Shown one piece after another: positions 1-8,958 of a stretch of 45,161 nt of DNA. This DNA is from Minisyncoccota bacterium (GTDB lineage: Bacteria; Patescibacteriota; Minisyncoccia; Minisyncoccales; JAQTVQ01). How positions within the stretch are numbered: position 1 is the first letter of the stretch; every line of letters starts with the position of its first letter. The notes under the pieces were generated by a model, which saw only the letters and a list, made by a program, of their open reading frames with translations, had not been told where the DNA came from and did no database searches. Location of the stretch: assembly GCA_028706715.1 (NCBI GenBank), contig JAQTVQ010000001.1, positions 1 through 45,161 on the forward strand, in the 5' to 3' direction. The translations under genes and the position numbers were made by a program.

Positions 1-193
1 AAGAATAAAAAATTATATACAGGGCATATACATAATTTGAAATTAAGATTTGAGCTTCATCAAAAATAAAAAGCGGCGTCAACAAAAAGCAGAAGAGGCT
101 TCTTTCACCAACAAGATTCCGTCCGCAGGAAAAAGTATTTAAAAACTTATTTCGGCAAAATATTTTTGAAAAATAGGCTCAAATTTTATTTAA

Positions 194-206
194 TAGAATA
201 AACACT
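194..206 (+). promoter_or_regulatory. candidate -10 element of the TasA-like gene
   Basis: TAGAAT lies 8 nt before the ATG at 207, so transcription would begin at or next to the start codon. I see no good -35 at the right distance and no Shine-Dalgarno sequence. The rest of bases 1-193 shows no convincing gene. Confidence 0.3.
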
Positions 207-848
207 ATGAATAAAAAAATCTTACTTAGCCTTTCGGTCATCGCCGCAGTGGCGACAATCGCGGTAGGCGGCACAATCGCTTACTTTAACGATGTAGAAA
301 CCAGCACCGGCAACACTATTACAGCTGGAACAATCGATTTATCTGTGAATGGTCAAAATGGCGGCACTATCTCTCCGATCATAACCGAAGGAGATATTAA
401 ACCTGGCGAGACAAAAGAGTCTGTGGTTGTTAATTTAACAAATTCCGGGAATAACGACGGTTTAGCTGATTTGCATGTCACTTCGGCAGTCCATAGTGAA
501 GGAGCTACTTCAGAACCAGAATGCTTAGCGGAAAACAGTGGAGATGAAAACGCATGGAACGGAACTTCTTGTGTTGGCACTGGCGATGCAGGGGAAAATA
601 TTTGCTCTAAGATAACGCTAACTTATACTTATGATGCGAATGGCAACGGCGTGAAAGACGCCGGTGAGTCTGGAACATTGGGAACATTAGCCAGTAAGGG
701 AAGTCTCAATTTAGACGTTCTACCAACTGGCGTTGATCGCAAGGTTTGGATTGATTATACCTTAGATTCAAACGCAACCAATAAATTTCAAGGTGATATT
801 TGCACTTTCGCAGTTGACTTCACTTTAAAACAATTGGGAATCCCATAA
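207..848 (+). CDS. TasA/camelysin-like secreted protein with SipW-type signal peptide
   Basis: The 213-residue protein opens with MNKKILLSLSVIAAVATIAV and then GGTIAYFNDVETSTGN. A hydrophobic leader followed by A-x-F-x-D-x-E and an N/T-rich stretch is the hallmark of SipW-dependent surface proteins (TasA, camelysin, CalY). The rest is beta-rich, ending in VDFTLKQL as family members often do. It would be exported, cut by the signal peptidase encoded next to it (1393-1962), and assembled at the cell surface, perhaps as a fibre. An acidic calcium-site-like DANGNGVKDAGE motif occurs in the middle. The TAA at 846-848 is followed by a long open stretch in the same frame, listed separately. The family call is confident; fibre formation is inferred. 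Confidence 0.85.
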   Translation: MNKKILLSLSVIAAVATIAVGGTIAYFNDVETSTGNTITAGTIDLSVNGQNGGTISPIITEGDIKPGETKESVVVNLTNSGNNDGLADLHVTSAVHSEGATSEPECLAENSGDENAWNGTSCVGTGDAGENICSKITLTYTYDANGNGVKDAGESGTLGTLASKGSLNLDVLPTGVDRKVWIDYTLDSNATNKFQGDICTFAVDFTLKQLGIP

Positions 849-1313
849 AATGGCGTTTATTCTTTTGTTGATATTGGAAATCCTGAAAGCGAGTCTTCAA
901 AGGATATAAAAGGTTGGAGCGATGCTATTTGGCCGCAAAGTGGCGGTTGGGGAGATGGAGATGATCAGACCATTAGAACTGTTGCCAGTAATTCTGATAA
1001 TGTGAAATCCTCATTAGGAGATGTTGACGATGCAACTGTCGTAATGGATTTTGGCCCAACATCAGCCACAAAGAAAATTTACATTCGCCATTTGGATGGT
1101 CAAACAGACGACTCTTTCAAGGTATATGTTGATGGGACCCTCATCGATTCATATACAGATGCTTATTCTACTGAGACATGGCTAACATCTTCATTTGATG
1201 TCAGCTCATATACAGGAACACATGAGGTTAAAATAACTCTTACGGCAAGTCACTGGGAGAGTTTTGACAGCTACGGACAGCTCGGAATATCTTGGATAAA
1301 GATTGCTGACTAA
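849..1313 (+). pseudogene. in-frame C-terminal extension beyond the TAA of the TasA-like gene
   Basis: Reading on in the same frame after TAA at 846-848 gives about 154 further codons (NGVYSFVDIGNPESESSKD...) up to the stop at 1311-1313. The translated part is Gly/Asp/Thr/Ser-rich with alternating hydrophobics (IYIRHLDG, FKVYVDGTLIDSY, HEVKITLTASHW), as in a beta-sandwich binding or adhesive domain. The ORF track shows only the part from the GTG at 1002. No start codon with a ribosome site is obvious just after the stop. The simplest reading is one ancestral gene of about 369 codons broken by a nonsense change. Stop readthrough or a sequencing error would look the same. Confidence 0.55.
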
Positions 1314-1392
1314 TTATTGAAAATCTAAGCTTTTTCGGTCGCCTCAAATCTTGTGAGCTTGGGGCGGCTCATAAAGGCTTTAAAATTTGATT

Positions 1393-1962
1393 ATGGATTA
1401 TAAAAAAATATTTTCCGACATTTTAGCTGTTTTCTTTGTATTGGTAATCCTGTTGTTGGTTGCTTCTCTTTTTCCGATACCCGGAAATGTTAAACTGTTT
1501 ACCGTTCTTTCAGGATCAATGGAGCCCGCGATCCGAACCGGCAGCGTAGTAGCCATAAAACCGGCGAATGAATATGGAATCGGCGATATTATTACTTTTG
1601 GAGAAATCAGCAGAACAAGCGTTCCTACGACCCACCGCATCAAGGATATAAAAATAGATAATGGAAAAACATTATATATAACAAAAGGCGATGCTAATAA
1701 TGCCGAAGATCAATCTCCTGTTTCAAAAGAATCAATATCCGGAAAAGTTTTTTTCACCATTCCGTTTTTAGGATACGGACTGGCTGCTATCAGACATCCG
1801 ATCGGATTTCTGTTAATCCTTATCATTCCGGCTGGTATAATCATCTATGACCAAGTAAAAGTTATCTTATCGGAAACGAAAAAAGAAAAAGAAGATAAAA
1901 AATTGGAAAAAGAAAGCAAGGAGCCAAAAGAGCCTGAAAATAAAGAAATAAAAAATGGATAA
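1393..1962 (+). CDS. sipW: SipW-type signal peptidase I (S26B family)
   Basis: This is a 189-residue membrane serine protease. An N-terminal membrane helix (residues about 10-27) precedes the catalytic VLSGSMEPAI motif, where the Ser is the nucleophile. TTHRI supplies the His found in ER/archaeal/SipW-type signal peptidases in place of the bacterial Lys. GDANN and a second membrane helix (FLLILIIPAGIII) follow, then a Lys/Glu-rich cytosolic tail. I chose the ATG at 1393 over the TTG at 1387 given in the track. It overlaps the next gene by 8 bp, so the two are probably co-transcribed. Its likely substrates are the TasA-like proteins on either side. Confidence 0.9.
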   Translation: MDYKKIFSDILAVFFVLVILLLVASLFPIPGNVKLFTVLSGSMEPAIRTGSVVAIKPANEYGIGDIITFGEISRTSVPTTHRIKDIKIDNGKTLYITKGDANNAEDQSPVSKESISGKVFFTIPFLGYGLAAIRHPIGFLLILIIPAGIIIYDQVKVILSETKKEKEDKKLEKESKEPKEPENKEIKNG

Positions 1963-2845
1963 AAAATTAAAACTGAATATATTTCCAATAGCTGTTGTCT
2001 TGGCGGCGTTTTTTGTTTTTTCCGCTCCTCAAAATTCTTTGGCCTGGTTTGACGACCTGGAAACGGCGGAAGCCAACACTATGTCCGCTTCCACTTTGGA
2101 ATTTTCCGCTTCACCGGTTGATGATCTGCCCGCCGAAGGGATAGCTCCATTTACCGATTATAACCACCGGTTGGATTTGACTAAAATCGGAACCCTTGAT
2201 TTTAATTATTCCATAAGCTTGGGAAATTTTGACGACGGCGGTTCAGGGCTGTGCGACAATCTGACTATAAAAGACGATGCGTCCGGATCGGATCCTGTTT
2301 TTATCAAAGATTACGCGCTTGCTTTGGCTTCTTTTCCGGAGAACTCCAGCTTGGAATTCACCATACGCCTTGTTGCAAACGCGCCCGAACTGCAAGATCA
2401 AACTTGCCGTTTCAGTTATAAAATTGTGGCATGGCAAACCGATATGCCTGATGCCGGCACCGGTTTTTCCGATGAAAAGCTGGTTGATGATTCCATTTTG
2501 AGCGATCCATGGATAGTTGAACCTCTCCAAACAGCAAGTCAGGTTTGTGAGCCTGAAGACAACGACACAAAAGAAGAAAAAGGCGATGAAGGACAGGGAG
2601 AAGAGCAGCCCGAAAAAAGCCCCGATGAAAACGACGGAGAAGATGGAAGCCCGCAAGACGAAGAACGAAAAGAGGAGTCTCCCGCCGAAATTGAAGAAAC
2701 GAAAGAAGAACCGGCTATTGAAGAAGATCCTTCGGGTTCAAACGAGAAGCTAGAAAAACAGGAGCCGCCGGCGGAAGAAAATCAAGACTCTCAAAATAAT
2801 GAATCTTCCGTAAACGGCGAGCCCTCTGAAGAAACCGAAAATTAA
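1955..2845 (+). CDS. camelysin/TasA-like secreted protein with acidic tail
   Basis: The 296-residue product has an N-terminal hydrophobic leader ending in SLAWFDDLETAEANTMSAST, a SipW-substrate signature (W-F-D-D-x-E followed by N-T). A beta-rich domain runs to about residue 190. From about residue 195 the protein is a low-complexity Glu/Pro/Asp/Lys tail of about 100 residues, probably disordered. Such a tail could interact with wall polymers or cations (inference). The start overlaps the peptidase gene by 8 bp and the next gene begins 6 bp after the stop, so this is an operon. Shadow ORFs on both strands here are by-products of the purine-rich tail. Confidence 0.75.
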   Translation: MDKKLKLNIFPIAVVLAAFFVFSAPQNSLAWFDDLETAEANTMSASTLEFSASPVDDLPAEGIAPFTDYNHRLDLTKIGTLDFNYSISLGNFDDGGSGLCDNLTIKDDASGSDPVFIKDYALALASFPENSSLEFTIRLVANAPELQDQTCRFSYKIVAWQTDMPDAGTGFSDEKLVDDSILSDPWIVEPLQTASQVCEPEDNDTKEEKGDEGQGEEQPEKSPDENDGEDGSPQDEERKEESPAEIEETKEEPAIEEDPSGSNEKLEKQEPPAEENQDSQNNESSVNGEPSEETEN

Positions 2846-2851
2846 AAGAAT

Positions 2852-4258
2852 ATGGAAAAATTCCTAAAATTAAAGATCGCAACAGTTTGCTTTTTAGCTT
2901 TAGCGTTTTTTGCTTTTGCCGGAATAGGACAAGCTAAGGCTTCCGGCGATTTTGATATCCAATTTTCCGGAGAGCCCGGACCGATGTTTAATGTTTCCAA
3001 TTTTTTGCCGGGAGATTCGGTTTCCGGTTCAGCAACGGTTCATAATGCGTCTTCTTTGGCGAAAAAAGCTGTTGTTTGGACCGATAATATAATTAATCCG
3101 ACGAACGGCCAAGGCGTAAAACTGGGCAATATTTTGACAATGTCTATCGCAAGACAAGGAGAGCCGCCTTTTTACAGAGAAACCCTGACTAAATTTCTAA
3201 ACGATACGGATAATGCAAGTTCTATTTTTGACGAATATGTTGTTTTGGAAAACAGCTTGCCTAGTCAAACTTCCAAGACATATATTTTTAAAATAGACTT
3301 TGATATCAATGCCGGAAATGAATACCAAGCGGCAATAGCCGGGTTTGATCTCAAGATAGGGTCACAATCCGACTTTGATAACAACACTCCTTCCACTAAA
3401 AGTTTTCTCTCAACCGGCGGCGGATCTGCGCCTCTTATTGAGCTTGAGATAACCAATGTAAGAGAAGAAAATATCCAAGAATCCGCTTCAACCATTTCTT
3501 GGGACACCAATGAGCCGGCTACCACTCAAATTATTTATTCCAGACACGACCAGCCTCACACTTTAACCGGCAACGCCCCTTATTACGGCTATGCCGGCAT
3601 CTATCCAGTGCCCGAAGATCCTAATTTTGTTTATCATCACCAAGTTTCTTTAAACGGATTAACTCCTTGTTCCACTTATTACTACCGCGTCGTTTCGCAT
3701 ACGCAAGGCAAGGGAGATACTGTCAGCAGGCCGGAACAATCTTTTACGACTCTTTGTTCTCAAGGGCTGGAAAAAGAATCATTCGGAGACTTCCAGCAAA
3801 ATTCAAATAATTATTCCGGAGACTTTCAAGAATTCAATAATAATCCCGGGACAAGATTAAACGGATCTTTAATTACGGACGGCCAGCCCGACGAGCAAAA
3901 TGAAGAACCGCAGAATGAGCAAAAGGGAGAAGAAAAAGAAAACAAAAAAGAAAAAAAAGGATTTAATTTATTGGCCAGCCTAGCTTCCATTTGGGATAAT
4001 TTGGGATTTAACGCCTACTGGCCGGACTTTCCATGGTGGATATTTTTGCTCTTCGCCGTTTATCCTTTAATCAAAGCCTTAAACCACTGGAACGAAAAAC
4101 GCAAAAAAAGAAGCTTAATCTTTTTCCTTTTAAGTCTGATACCGATTATTGCCGCTGTTTGGGCGTATTTGAAATGCCTGCCATGGCAGCTTTTCATTAT
4201 CTTTTTAATGGTAAGCGCTTTTGTTTGGCTGATTGACCGCCCTAAAAAATATTCTTAA
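2852..4258 (+). CDS. secreted, membrane-anchored beta-domain protein with fibronectin-III-like domain
   Basis: The 468-residue protein starts with a signal peptide (residues 1-30, ending GQAKAS). A beta domain (about 31-180) follows with features of TasA/camelysin-type proteins (FLPGDSVSGSATVHN). Residues about 200-305 look like a fibronectin-III/phosphoesterase-N fold (TISWDTNEPATTQIIY, LTPCSTYYYRVVS). After a polar Asn/Gln/Glu linker the C-terminus has three membrane helices (WWIFLLFAVYPLI, SLIFFLLSLIPIIAAVW, LFIIFLMVSAFVWLI). As the last gene of the locus it may anchor the surface structure (inference). No catalytic motif was seen. Confidence 0.65.
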   Translation: MEKFLKLKIATVCFLALAFFAFAGIGQAKASGDFDIQFSGEPGPMFNVSNFLPGDSVSGSATVHNASSLAKKAVVWTDNIINPTNGQGVKLGNILTMSIARQGEPPFYRETLTKFLNDTDNASSIFDEYVVLENSLPSQTSKTYIFKIDFDINAGNEYQAAIAGFDLKIGSQSDFDNNTPSTKSFLSTGGGSAPLIELEITNVREENIQESASTISWDTNEPATTQIIYSRHDQPHTLTGNAPYYGYAGIYPVPEDPNFVYHHQVSLNGLTPCSTYYYRVVSHTQGKGDTVSRPEQSFTTLCSQGLEKESFGDFQQNSNNYSGDFQEFNNNPGTRLNGSLITDGQPDEQNEEPQNEQKGEEKENKKEKKGFNLLASLASIWDNLGFNAYWPDFPWWIFLLFAVYPLIKALNHWNEKRKKRSLIFFLLSLIPIIAAVWAYLKCLPWQLFIIFLMVSAFVWLIDRPKKYS

Positions 4259-4384
4259 AAAATTTGCGCGAAACGCAACCAATCTTGTTCTAAAATCGTA
4301 TAATAAATTGTTGCTGTTGAACTAAAACTACTTCCAGTCTTTGCATCAAAAATAATTAATAATAATTATTAATTAAAATCAAAG

Positions 4385-4609
4385 ATGAAGCCGGAAAACA
4401 GCAAAGAAAATTCAAGAAAATGCATTTGCGGAGAATGTCCTGTTTATTCCGAGTGCTGTCGCGAAAAAAACGAGCTGCTTTTTTGCGGACGCACCAATTC
4501 AATCTGCGAGCTGAATCAAAACAGGATGTGCATTTGCGGAGACTGTCCTATCCATTTTGAATACAATCTGCAGGGAGGCTACTACTGCGTTAACGAATTC
4601 AAAGGATAA
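4385..4609 (+). CDS. small Cys-rich protein with duplicated CICG-x-CP motif
   Basis: A 74-residue soluble protein containing two copies of a C-I-C-G-[ED]-C-P motif (KCICGECPVY and MCICGDCPIH), each followed by a further Cys (CGRTN, YYCVNE). The pattern resembles the DUF2769-type Cys motif of archaeal proteins and suggests a metal or Fe-S site; this is inference from cysteine spacing only. It stands alone, with about 125 bp before it and 107 bp after it. The AT-rich upstream stretch shows no clear promoter. Confidence 0.6.
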   Translation: MKPENSKENSRKCICGECPVYSECCREKNELLFCGRTNSICELNQNRMCICGDCPIHFEYNLQGGYYCVNEFKG

Positions 4610-4675
4610 AGACAAAAGACTTTCCCTTTATTTAAGTTCAGATCAAGCTGATTTGCGTTTTTTATTTTCTCTATA

Positions 4676-4704
4676 TTGATTTATGCCTAAACAAAGCGTA
4701 AATT
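4676..4704 (+). promoter_or_regulatory. candidate promoter of the ECF sigma gene
   Basis: TTGATT (4676-4681), a 17-nt spacer and TAAATT (4699-4704). The predicted start is near 4711, 6 nt before the ATG, so the message would be almost leaderless. Confidence 0.4.
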
Positions 4705-4716
4705 AAAACAAATTTT

Positions 4717-5274
4717 ATGCCGGAACCAACCGACGCGGATCTCATTAAACAATATTTAAAAGGAGACGAAAAGCCGTTGGAGATCCTTATTAAAAGATAC
4801 TTAAGGCCTGTTTACGGGCTTGCTTTCAGCTATTCCCGCAATCAAGCGGACGCAGACGACATTACCCAGGAAGTTTTTGTCAAAGTTTGGCGCCATATTA
4901 AAAAATTTGATTGTGAGAAAAGTTTTAAAGCATGGCTTTTTACCATCGCTAAAAACACTTCTCTTGATTTTCTTAAGAAAAAAAGAGCCATTCCTTTTTC
5001 CGTCTTTGAAAATGAAAACGGATATAATTTTGTCGCTGACAGCCTTGCCAGCCAATCGCCATCTCCTTTGCAGGAAGCGGAAAAAAAAGAAGCTAAAAGC
5101 TTTGTTTCCTCGGCAATCAAACATCTTTCTTCAAATTATCAAAAAATAATTTTTTTGCGGCACGATAAAGATATGACCTTTCAGGAAATAGCCGACTTTT
5201 TGGGAGAATCAATAAATACCGTTAAAAGCCGTTACAGGAGGGCGATTATTAATATCAAAAAGATTATCGGATAA
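4717..5274 (+). CDS. RNA polymerase sigma-70 family ECF sigma factor
   Basis: At 185 residues it has the length and two-domain layout of ECF sigma factors. Region 2 is at about 15-95 (RYLRPVYGLAFSYSRNQAD, DDITQEVFVKVWRHI, WLFTIAKNTSLDFLK). Region 4 is at about 130-185, with a helix-turn-helix ending MTFQEIADFLGESINTVKSR. It would direct core RNA polymerase to a specific promoter set. Two small membrane proteins follow at once (5331 and 5749), the usual position for an anti-sigma factor, and then a MacA/MacB-type export module. Co-regulation of these genes by this sigma factor is inferred from order only. Confidence 0.93.
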   Translation: MPEPTDADLIKQYLKGDEKPLEILIKRYLRPVYGLAFSYSRNQADADDITQEVFVKVWRHIKKFDCEKSFKAWLFTIAKNTSLDFLKKKRAIPFSVFENENGYNFVADSLASQSPSPLQEAEKKEAKSFVSSAIKHLSSNYQKIIFLRHDKDMTFQEIADFLGESINTVKSRYRRAIINIKKIIG

Positions 5275-5330
5275 AATTAAAAATCAACGCACCCAAAAAC
5301 GGCCTTTCTTCGTATAATAAATAAAACCAT

Positions 5331-5765
5331 ATGACTAAAAACCGCATAGAAAAACCCATAAGCGCTTCTCCGGAGCCTCCGGAATATTTGTTTGGCAGAA
5401 TAATGAGCCGTATTCATAAAGAAAGGGAAGAGGAAATAATCAAAAGAAGGATTATCCTGCTCTCTTTTGTTTCCGCAGCATCTTTTGTTTCCGTTTTTCC
5501 GGCTTTTCAAATACTGAAAGCGGATTTGGCGGCTTCGGGATTTTTCGCGTTTTTCTCTCTTTTGTTTTCTGATTTCGCAATTGTCGCGGCTTATTGGCAG
5601 AATTTTGTCTTTTCTTTGCTTGAATCTCTGCCGATTACAGGGCTTGCCGCAATTTCAATTTCTTCTTTGGCTTTTTTATGGTCAATAAAATTGCTAACCA
5701 AAGGCATTGGAGAAATCTCTAAAATTAATTTAACAGTAAATCAAAAATATGCAGGAAATAACTAA
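5331..5765 (+). CDS. three-helix membrane protein, possible anti-sigma factor
   Basis: A 144-residue protein. Residues 1-40 are polar and cytosolic (PEYLFGRIMSRIHKEREEEI), then come hydrophobic helices at about 45-62, 70-90 and 105-125. No zinc-binding HxxxCxxC anti-sigma motif is present. Its place 56 bp after an ECF sigma gene, and the cytosol-then-membrane layout, suggest an anti-sigma or sigma-tethering role, but nothing in the sequence proves it. The 3' end overlaps the next gene by 17 bp. Confidence 0.6.
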   Translation: MTKNRIEKPISASPEPPEYLFGRIMSRIHKEREEEIIKRRIILLSFVSAASFVSVFPAFQILKADLAASGFFAFFSLLFSDFAIVAAYWQNFVFSLLESLPITGLAAISISSLAFLWSIKLLTKGIGEISKINLTVNQKYAGNN

Positions 5766-6255
5766 ATTTTTTCAATCAAAATTATTCCAGGGGATATTGA
5801 TAGGCATTGGCATTTTCTTGATTTTTCTCTTTGTTTTTAAAGTGGGAATGGTAGTCGGAGCAAAAAAAGCCGAATTTTCGGGAGATTGGAGCGACAATTA
5901 TCATAGAAACTTTGCCGGGCCCAAGGGAGGATTTTTAAATAATTTCCAAGACAGGGACTTTATGGAAGCGAACGGGGTCTTTGGACAAATTATCAATATA
6001 GAAGATGCGAATATAATCGTAAAAGGAAAGAATAATATTGAAAAGGTTGTTTTATTTGAAGAAGGAACCACCACGATAAAAAAATTCCAAAAAGATTTAA
6101 GTCTTGCAGACTTAAATACAAATGATTCTGTAGTGATTATCGGCGAACCGAACAGCGAAGGGCAGATACAAGCCAGATTGATCAGGGTGATGCCTCCGAT
6201 TCCGCAAAACCAGCATCCGCAGAAAAATCCCATACTTGCGCCGCCGTTAAAATAA
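5749..6255 (+). CDS. single-pass membrane protein with DUF5666-like domain
   Basis: 168 residues with one N-terminal membrane helix (residues about 14-36, GILIGIGIFLIFLFVFKVGM), so mostly outside the cell. Residues about 78-150 (VFGQIINIEDANIIVKGKNN ... NDSVVIIGEPNSEGQIQARL) form a small repeated-strand domain of the DUF5666/OB-like type. The tail is Pro-rich. The protein at 10279-10731 has the same architecture, so the MacAB-like module is bracketed by two related proteins. Function unknown; a periplasm-side accessory role in export is a guess. Confidence 0.6.
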   Translation: MQEITKFFQSKLFQGILIGIGIFLIFLFVFKVGMVVGAKKAEFSGDWSDNYHRNFAGPKGGFLNNFQDRDFMEANGVFGQIINIEDANIIVKGKNNIEKVVLFEEGTTTIKKFQKDLSLADLNTNDSVVIIGEPNSEGQIQARLIRVMPPIPQNQHPQKNPILAPPLK

Positions 6256-6313
6256 AATTCGTCAAAACCAATTCTTAAAAAATTTTAAGCTGGCTTAATT
6301 TTGGCCAAAATTT

Positions 6314-8206
6314 ATGAAAATCCTAGAAATGATAAAAAATATTGCGGGAAAAATTATCAGGCACAAAATCGTTTCATTCATAATAGCGGCTATCGCTATT
6401 GCCGGAGGAACCTTTGCTTTTAACGCTTTAGGGGGAGCATCCCAAATAAGATATGTTTTGGCCGCGGCTGAAAAAGGGAACATTATTACAACTGTATCCG
6501 GCAGCGGGCAGGTTTCCGCATCCAAGCAGGTAGATATAAAAGCCACTGTTTCGGGAGATGTAATTTCGGTAAACGCGAAAGTCGGAGACGAAGTAACAAA
6601 AGGACAGATTATTGCCCGGCTTGATTCAACTTCCGCCCAAAAGTCAGTAAGAGACGCCGAAACCAATTTGGAATCAGCCCAATTGGCTTTGGAAAAAATT
6701 TTGAAGCCTGCTGAAGATTTGGATATTCTAAAAGCGGAAAACAGCCTTGAACAGGCAAAACAAGCCGAAATTCAGGCCGAAGAAAATCTTGAAAAATCAT
6801 ACCAAGACAGTGTTGCCGCGCTGGAAACGATTTTTATCGGCCTTCCCAATATTATGGTTCGGCTTCATGACTTAATCATAGGAACAAGCATTTTTACGGA
6901 TAACATCAATTATTACGTAAATGCCGCAAAAAAATACGATTCCGCCATTAGCCAATATGGAAGCCGCGTTTCTTCTTCTTATGAAAATTCCTCCGAAGAA
7001 TATCAGGAAATATTTAATAAATATTTGAAAATCAGCCGATCATCGGACAGGCAAGACATTGAAAATCTAGTGGAAGAAGCCGTTGTCGCCGCTAGAGACA
7101 TTTCCGAAACAACAAAAAATGCCGCTGATTTGATTTCGCACAGCTATAATGTAATTCCCGCGACGCAAGGAAAAACTGTCAGTGATTCCAATTTGGCTTC
7201 TCTTAATTCCGACGCAGCAACGATTAAAACCTATTTGACCAGCATTACTTCCGCAAAAAATTCCATTCAAAGCTGCAAGCAAGCCTTGATTAATGCCGAA
7301 CTTTCAATAGCGGAAAAAGAAAAAACTCTTGAGGATTTAAAAGCGGGGCCTGATGAGCTTGAATTGAGATCTCAACAAATTTCCATCAGCCAAAAAGAAG
7401 AGGCCCTTGCCGAAGCCAAAGATAAATTAAACGATTACACCATAATAGCGCCGTTTGACGGAGTTATCGCGGCTATGGAAGTCAGCCAAGGAGATTCTAT
7501 CGCCTCCATCTCTTCATACGGAACGATAGCAACGATTATTACAAAAAGCCGAGTGGCCGAAATATCCCTTAACGAAGTTGACGCTTCCAAGGTGGAAGTC
7601 GGACAAAAAGCCAGCCTTGTTTTTGACGCGATAGACGACCTGGCCATTGTCGGCGAAGTTTCGGAAGTGGACACAATTGGAACTGTTTCCCAAGGAGTCG
7701 TTTCTTATAATGTAAAAATACTTTTTGACGCCGAAGAAAACAGGGTTAAGCCGGGGATGAGCGTTTCCGCTTCCATCATAACCGAAGCCGATCAAAATCT
7801 TTTATTGGTGCCAAGTTCGGCCATCCAAGGAACGGAGGGATATTATTATGTTGAAACATTAAGCGCGGAAAACATTTTATCCGGCCAAAACGCAACCGGA
7901 AGCGAAGGAGTCTTCTCCTTATCTGATCCAATCCAAAAATCAGTTGAAGTGGGCCTGTCCGACGACACGATGGTTGAAATAATAAGAGGCATTGAAGAAA
8001 AAGAGCTTGTCGTCGTAAAAACAATTATTCAAACTGTTCAGAGCGGCTCTTCCTCGCAGGGACAAGGGCTTTTCTCTTTTCCGGGAAGCAGAAACTCTTC
8101 CAAAAGCTCCAACGGAAACTCCGGCGCTAAAGGCAATTCTTCTTCGGGCGGATCTATCCCAAGCGGAGGAAATTTCCCGGCAGGAGGAATGGGACCGGGA
8201 ATGTAA
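6314..8206 (+). CDS. HlyD/MacA-type efflux adaptor protein
   Basis: A 630-residue adaptor with an N-terminal membrane helix (about 18-38). The first half of a biotinyl-lipoyl domain follows (GSGQVSASKQVDIKATVSGD, GDEVTKGQIIARLDS). A long Ala/Glu/Gln-rich coiled coil spans about 110-370 and is interrupted by about 150 residues, longer than in MacA. The second lipoyl half is YTIIAPFDGVIAAMEVSQGD, then a beta-barrel region and a Gly/Ser-rich C-terminal tail (PSGGNFPAGGMGPGM). It is followed at 18 bp and 14 bp spacing by the ATPase and permease genes, so this is one transport unit. Patescibacteria are generally regarded as lacking a TolC-bearing outer membrane, so the adaptor may act in the wall space. 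Confidence 0.9.
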   Translation: MKILEMIKNIAGKIIRHKIVSFIIAAIAIAGGTFAFNALGGASQIRYVLAAAEKGNIITTVSGSGQVSASKQVDIKATVSGDVISVNAKVGDEVTKGQIIARLDSTSAQKSVRDAETNLESAQLALEKILKPAEDLDILKAENSLEQAKQAEIQAEENLEKSYQDSVAALETIFIGLPNIMVRLHDLIIGTSIFTDNINYYVNAAKKYDSAISQYGSRVSSSYENSSEEYQEIFNKYLKISRSSDRQDIENLVEEAVVAARDISETTKNAADLISHSYNVIPATQGKTVSDSNLASLNSDAATIKTYLTSITSAKNSIQSCKQALINAELSIAEKEKTLEDLKAGPDELELRSQQISISQKEEALAEAKDKLNDYTIIAPFDGVIAAMEVSQGDSIASISSYGTIATIITKSRVAEISLNEVDASKVEVGQKASLVFDAIDDLAIVGEVSEVDTIGTVSQGVVSYNVKILFDAEENRVKPGMSVSASIITEADQNLLLVPSSAIQGTEGYYYVETLSAENILSGQNATGSEGVFSLSDPIQKSVEVGLSDDTMVEIIRGIEEKELVVVKTIIQTVQSGSSSQGQGLFSFPGSRNSSKSSNGNSGAKGNSSSGGSIPSGGNFPAGGMGPGM

Positions 8207-8224
8207 TTTATATCCGTTGCCATT

Positions 8225-8944
8225 ATGATTGAATGTAGAAACATCAAAAAAATATATAAAAACGGCGGTAGCGAAAGCTTGGTGCTCAAGGGATTATCTT
8301 TTAACATCAACCCCGGAGAGTTCGTGGCGATTATCGGGCCTTCAGGATCGGGAAAATCAACCATGATGCATATTCTTGGAGCTTTGGATAAAGCCACCAG
8401 CGGAGAGTATTTGCTGGACGGAAAAAATGTATCCGTTCTCTCCGAAGACAAGCTGGCCGAAATCAGAAAGAAAAAAATAGGATTTGTTTTTCAATCTTTT
8501 AATTTGTTGCCTAGAGCGACCGCTTTAAGAAATGTGATCCTTCCTCTTGTTTATGCGGAGATGCCCAAGGAAGAAAGGGATAAAAAAGCCAAGGAAGCTT
8601 TAAAAAATGCCGGGTTGGACGAGAAATATTACGATTATAAATCAAACCAGCTTTCAGGAGGACAAATGCAGAGAGTGGCCATTGCCCGCGCTTTGGTGAA
8701 TGACCCTTCCATTATTCTTGCCGACGAGCCTACTGGAAATTTGGACACAAAAACCGGAGAAATCGTTTTGGCAACTTTTCAGGAACTTAACAAAAAAAAG
8801 GACCATACTATTGTTTTGATCACCCATGAAAGCAATGTTGCGGAACACGCCGACCGTATAATTTTTATTCGCGACGGAGAAATAGTGGAAGACAAAAAAA
8901 ATCCGCGGAAAGTGCTGGCTGGCCGCATCAATTACATTGATTAA
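8225..8944 (+). CDS. MacB/LolD-type ABC transporter ATP-binding protein
   Basis: The 239-residue protein contains all ABC ATPase motifs: Walker [11 protein letters not shown]-loop [17 protein letters not shown], signature [15 protein letters not shown], Walker [17 protein letters not shown] and the H-loop ITHE. The sequence after Walker B is typical of the MacB/LolD/FtsE group that drives mechanotransmission-type permeases. It lies between the adaptor and permease genes with short spacing. Substrate unknown; candidates are peptides, lipoproteins or antimicrobial compounds. Confidence 0.95.
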   Translation: MIECRNIKKIYKNGGSESLVLKGLSFNINPGEFVAIIGPSGSGKSTMMHILGALDKATSGEYLLDGKNVSVLSEDKLAEIRKKKIGFVFQSFNLLPRATALRNVILPLVYAEMPKEERDKKAKEALKNAGLDEKYYDYKSNQLSGGQMQRVAIARALVNDPSIILADEPTGNLDTKTGEIVLATFQELNKKKDHTIVLITHESNVAEHADRIIFIRDGEIVEDKKNPRKVLAGRINYID

Positions 8945-8958
8945 TTTGCCGGTAAATT

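Noticed and set aside
2243-2656. 137-residue minus-strand ORF opposite the acidic-tailed protein
   Set aside because: It is the complement of a purine-rich coding region, with no ribosome site or recognisable domain; a shadow ORF.
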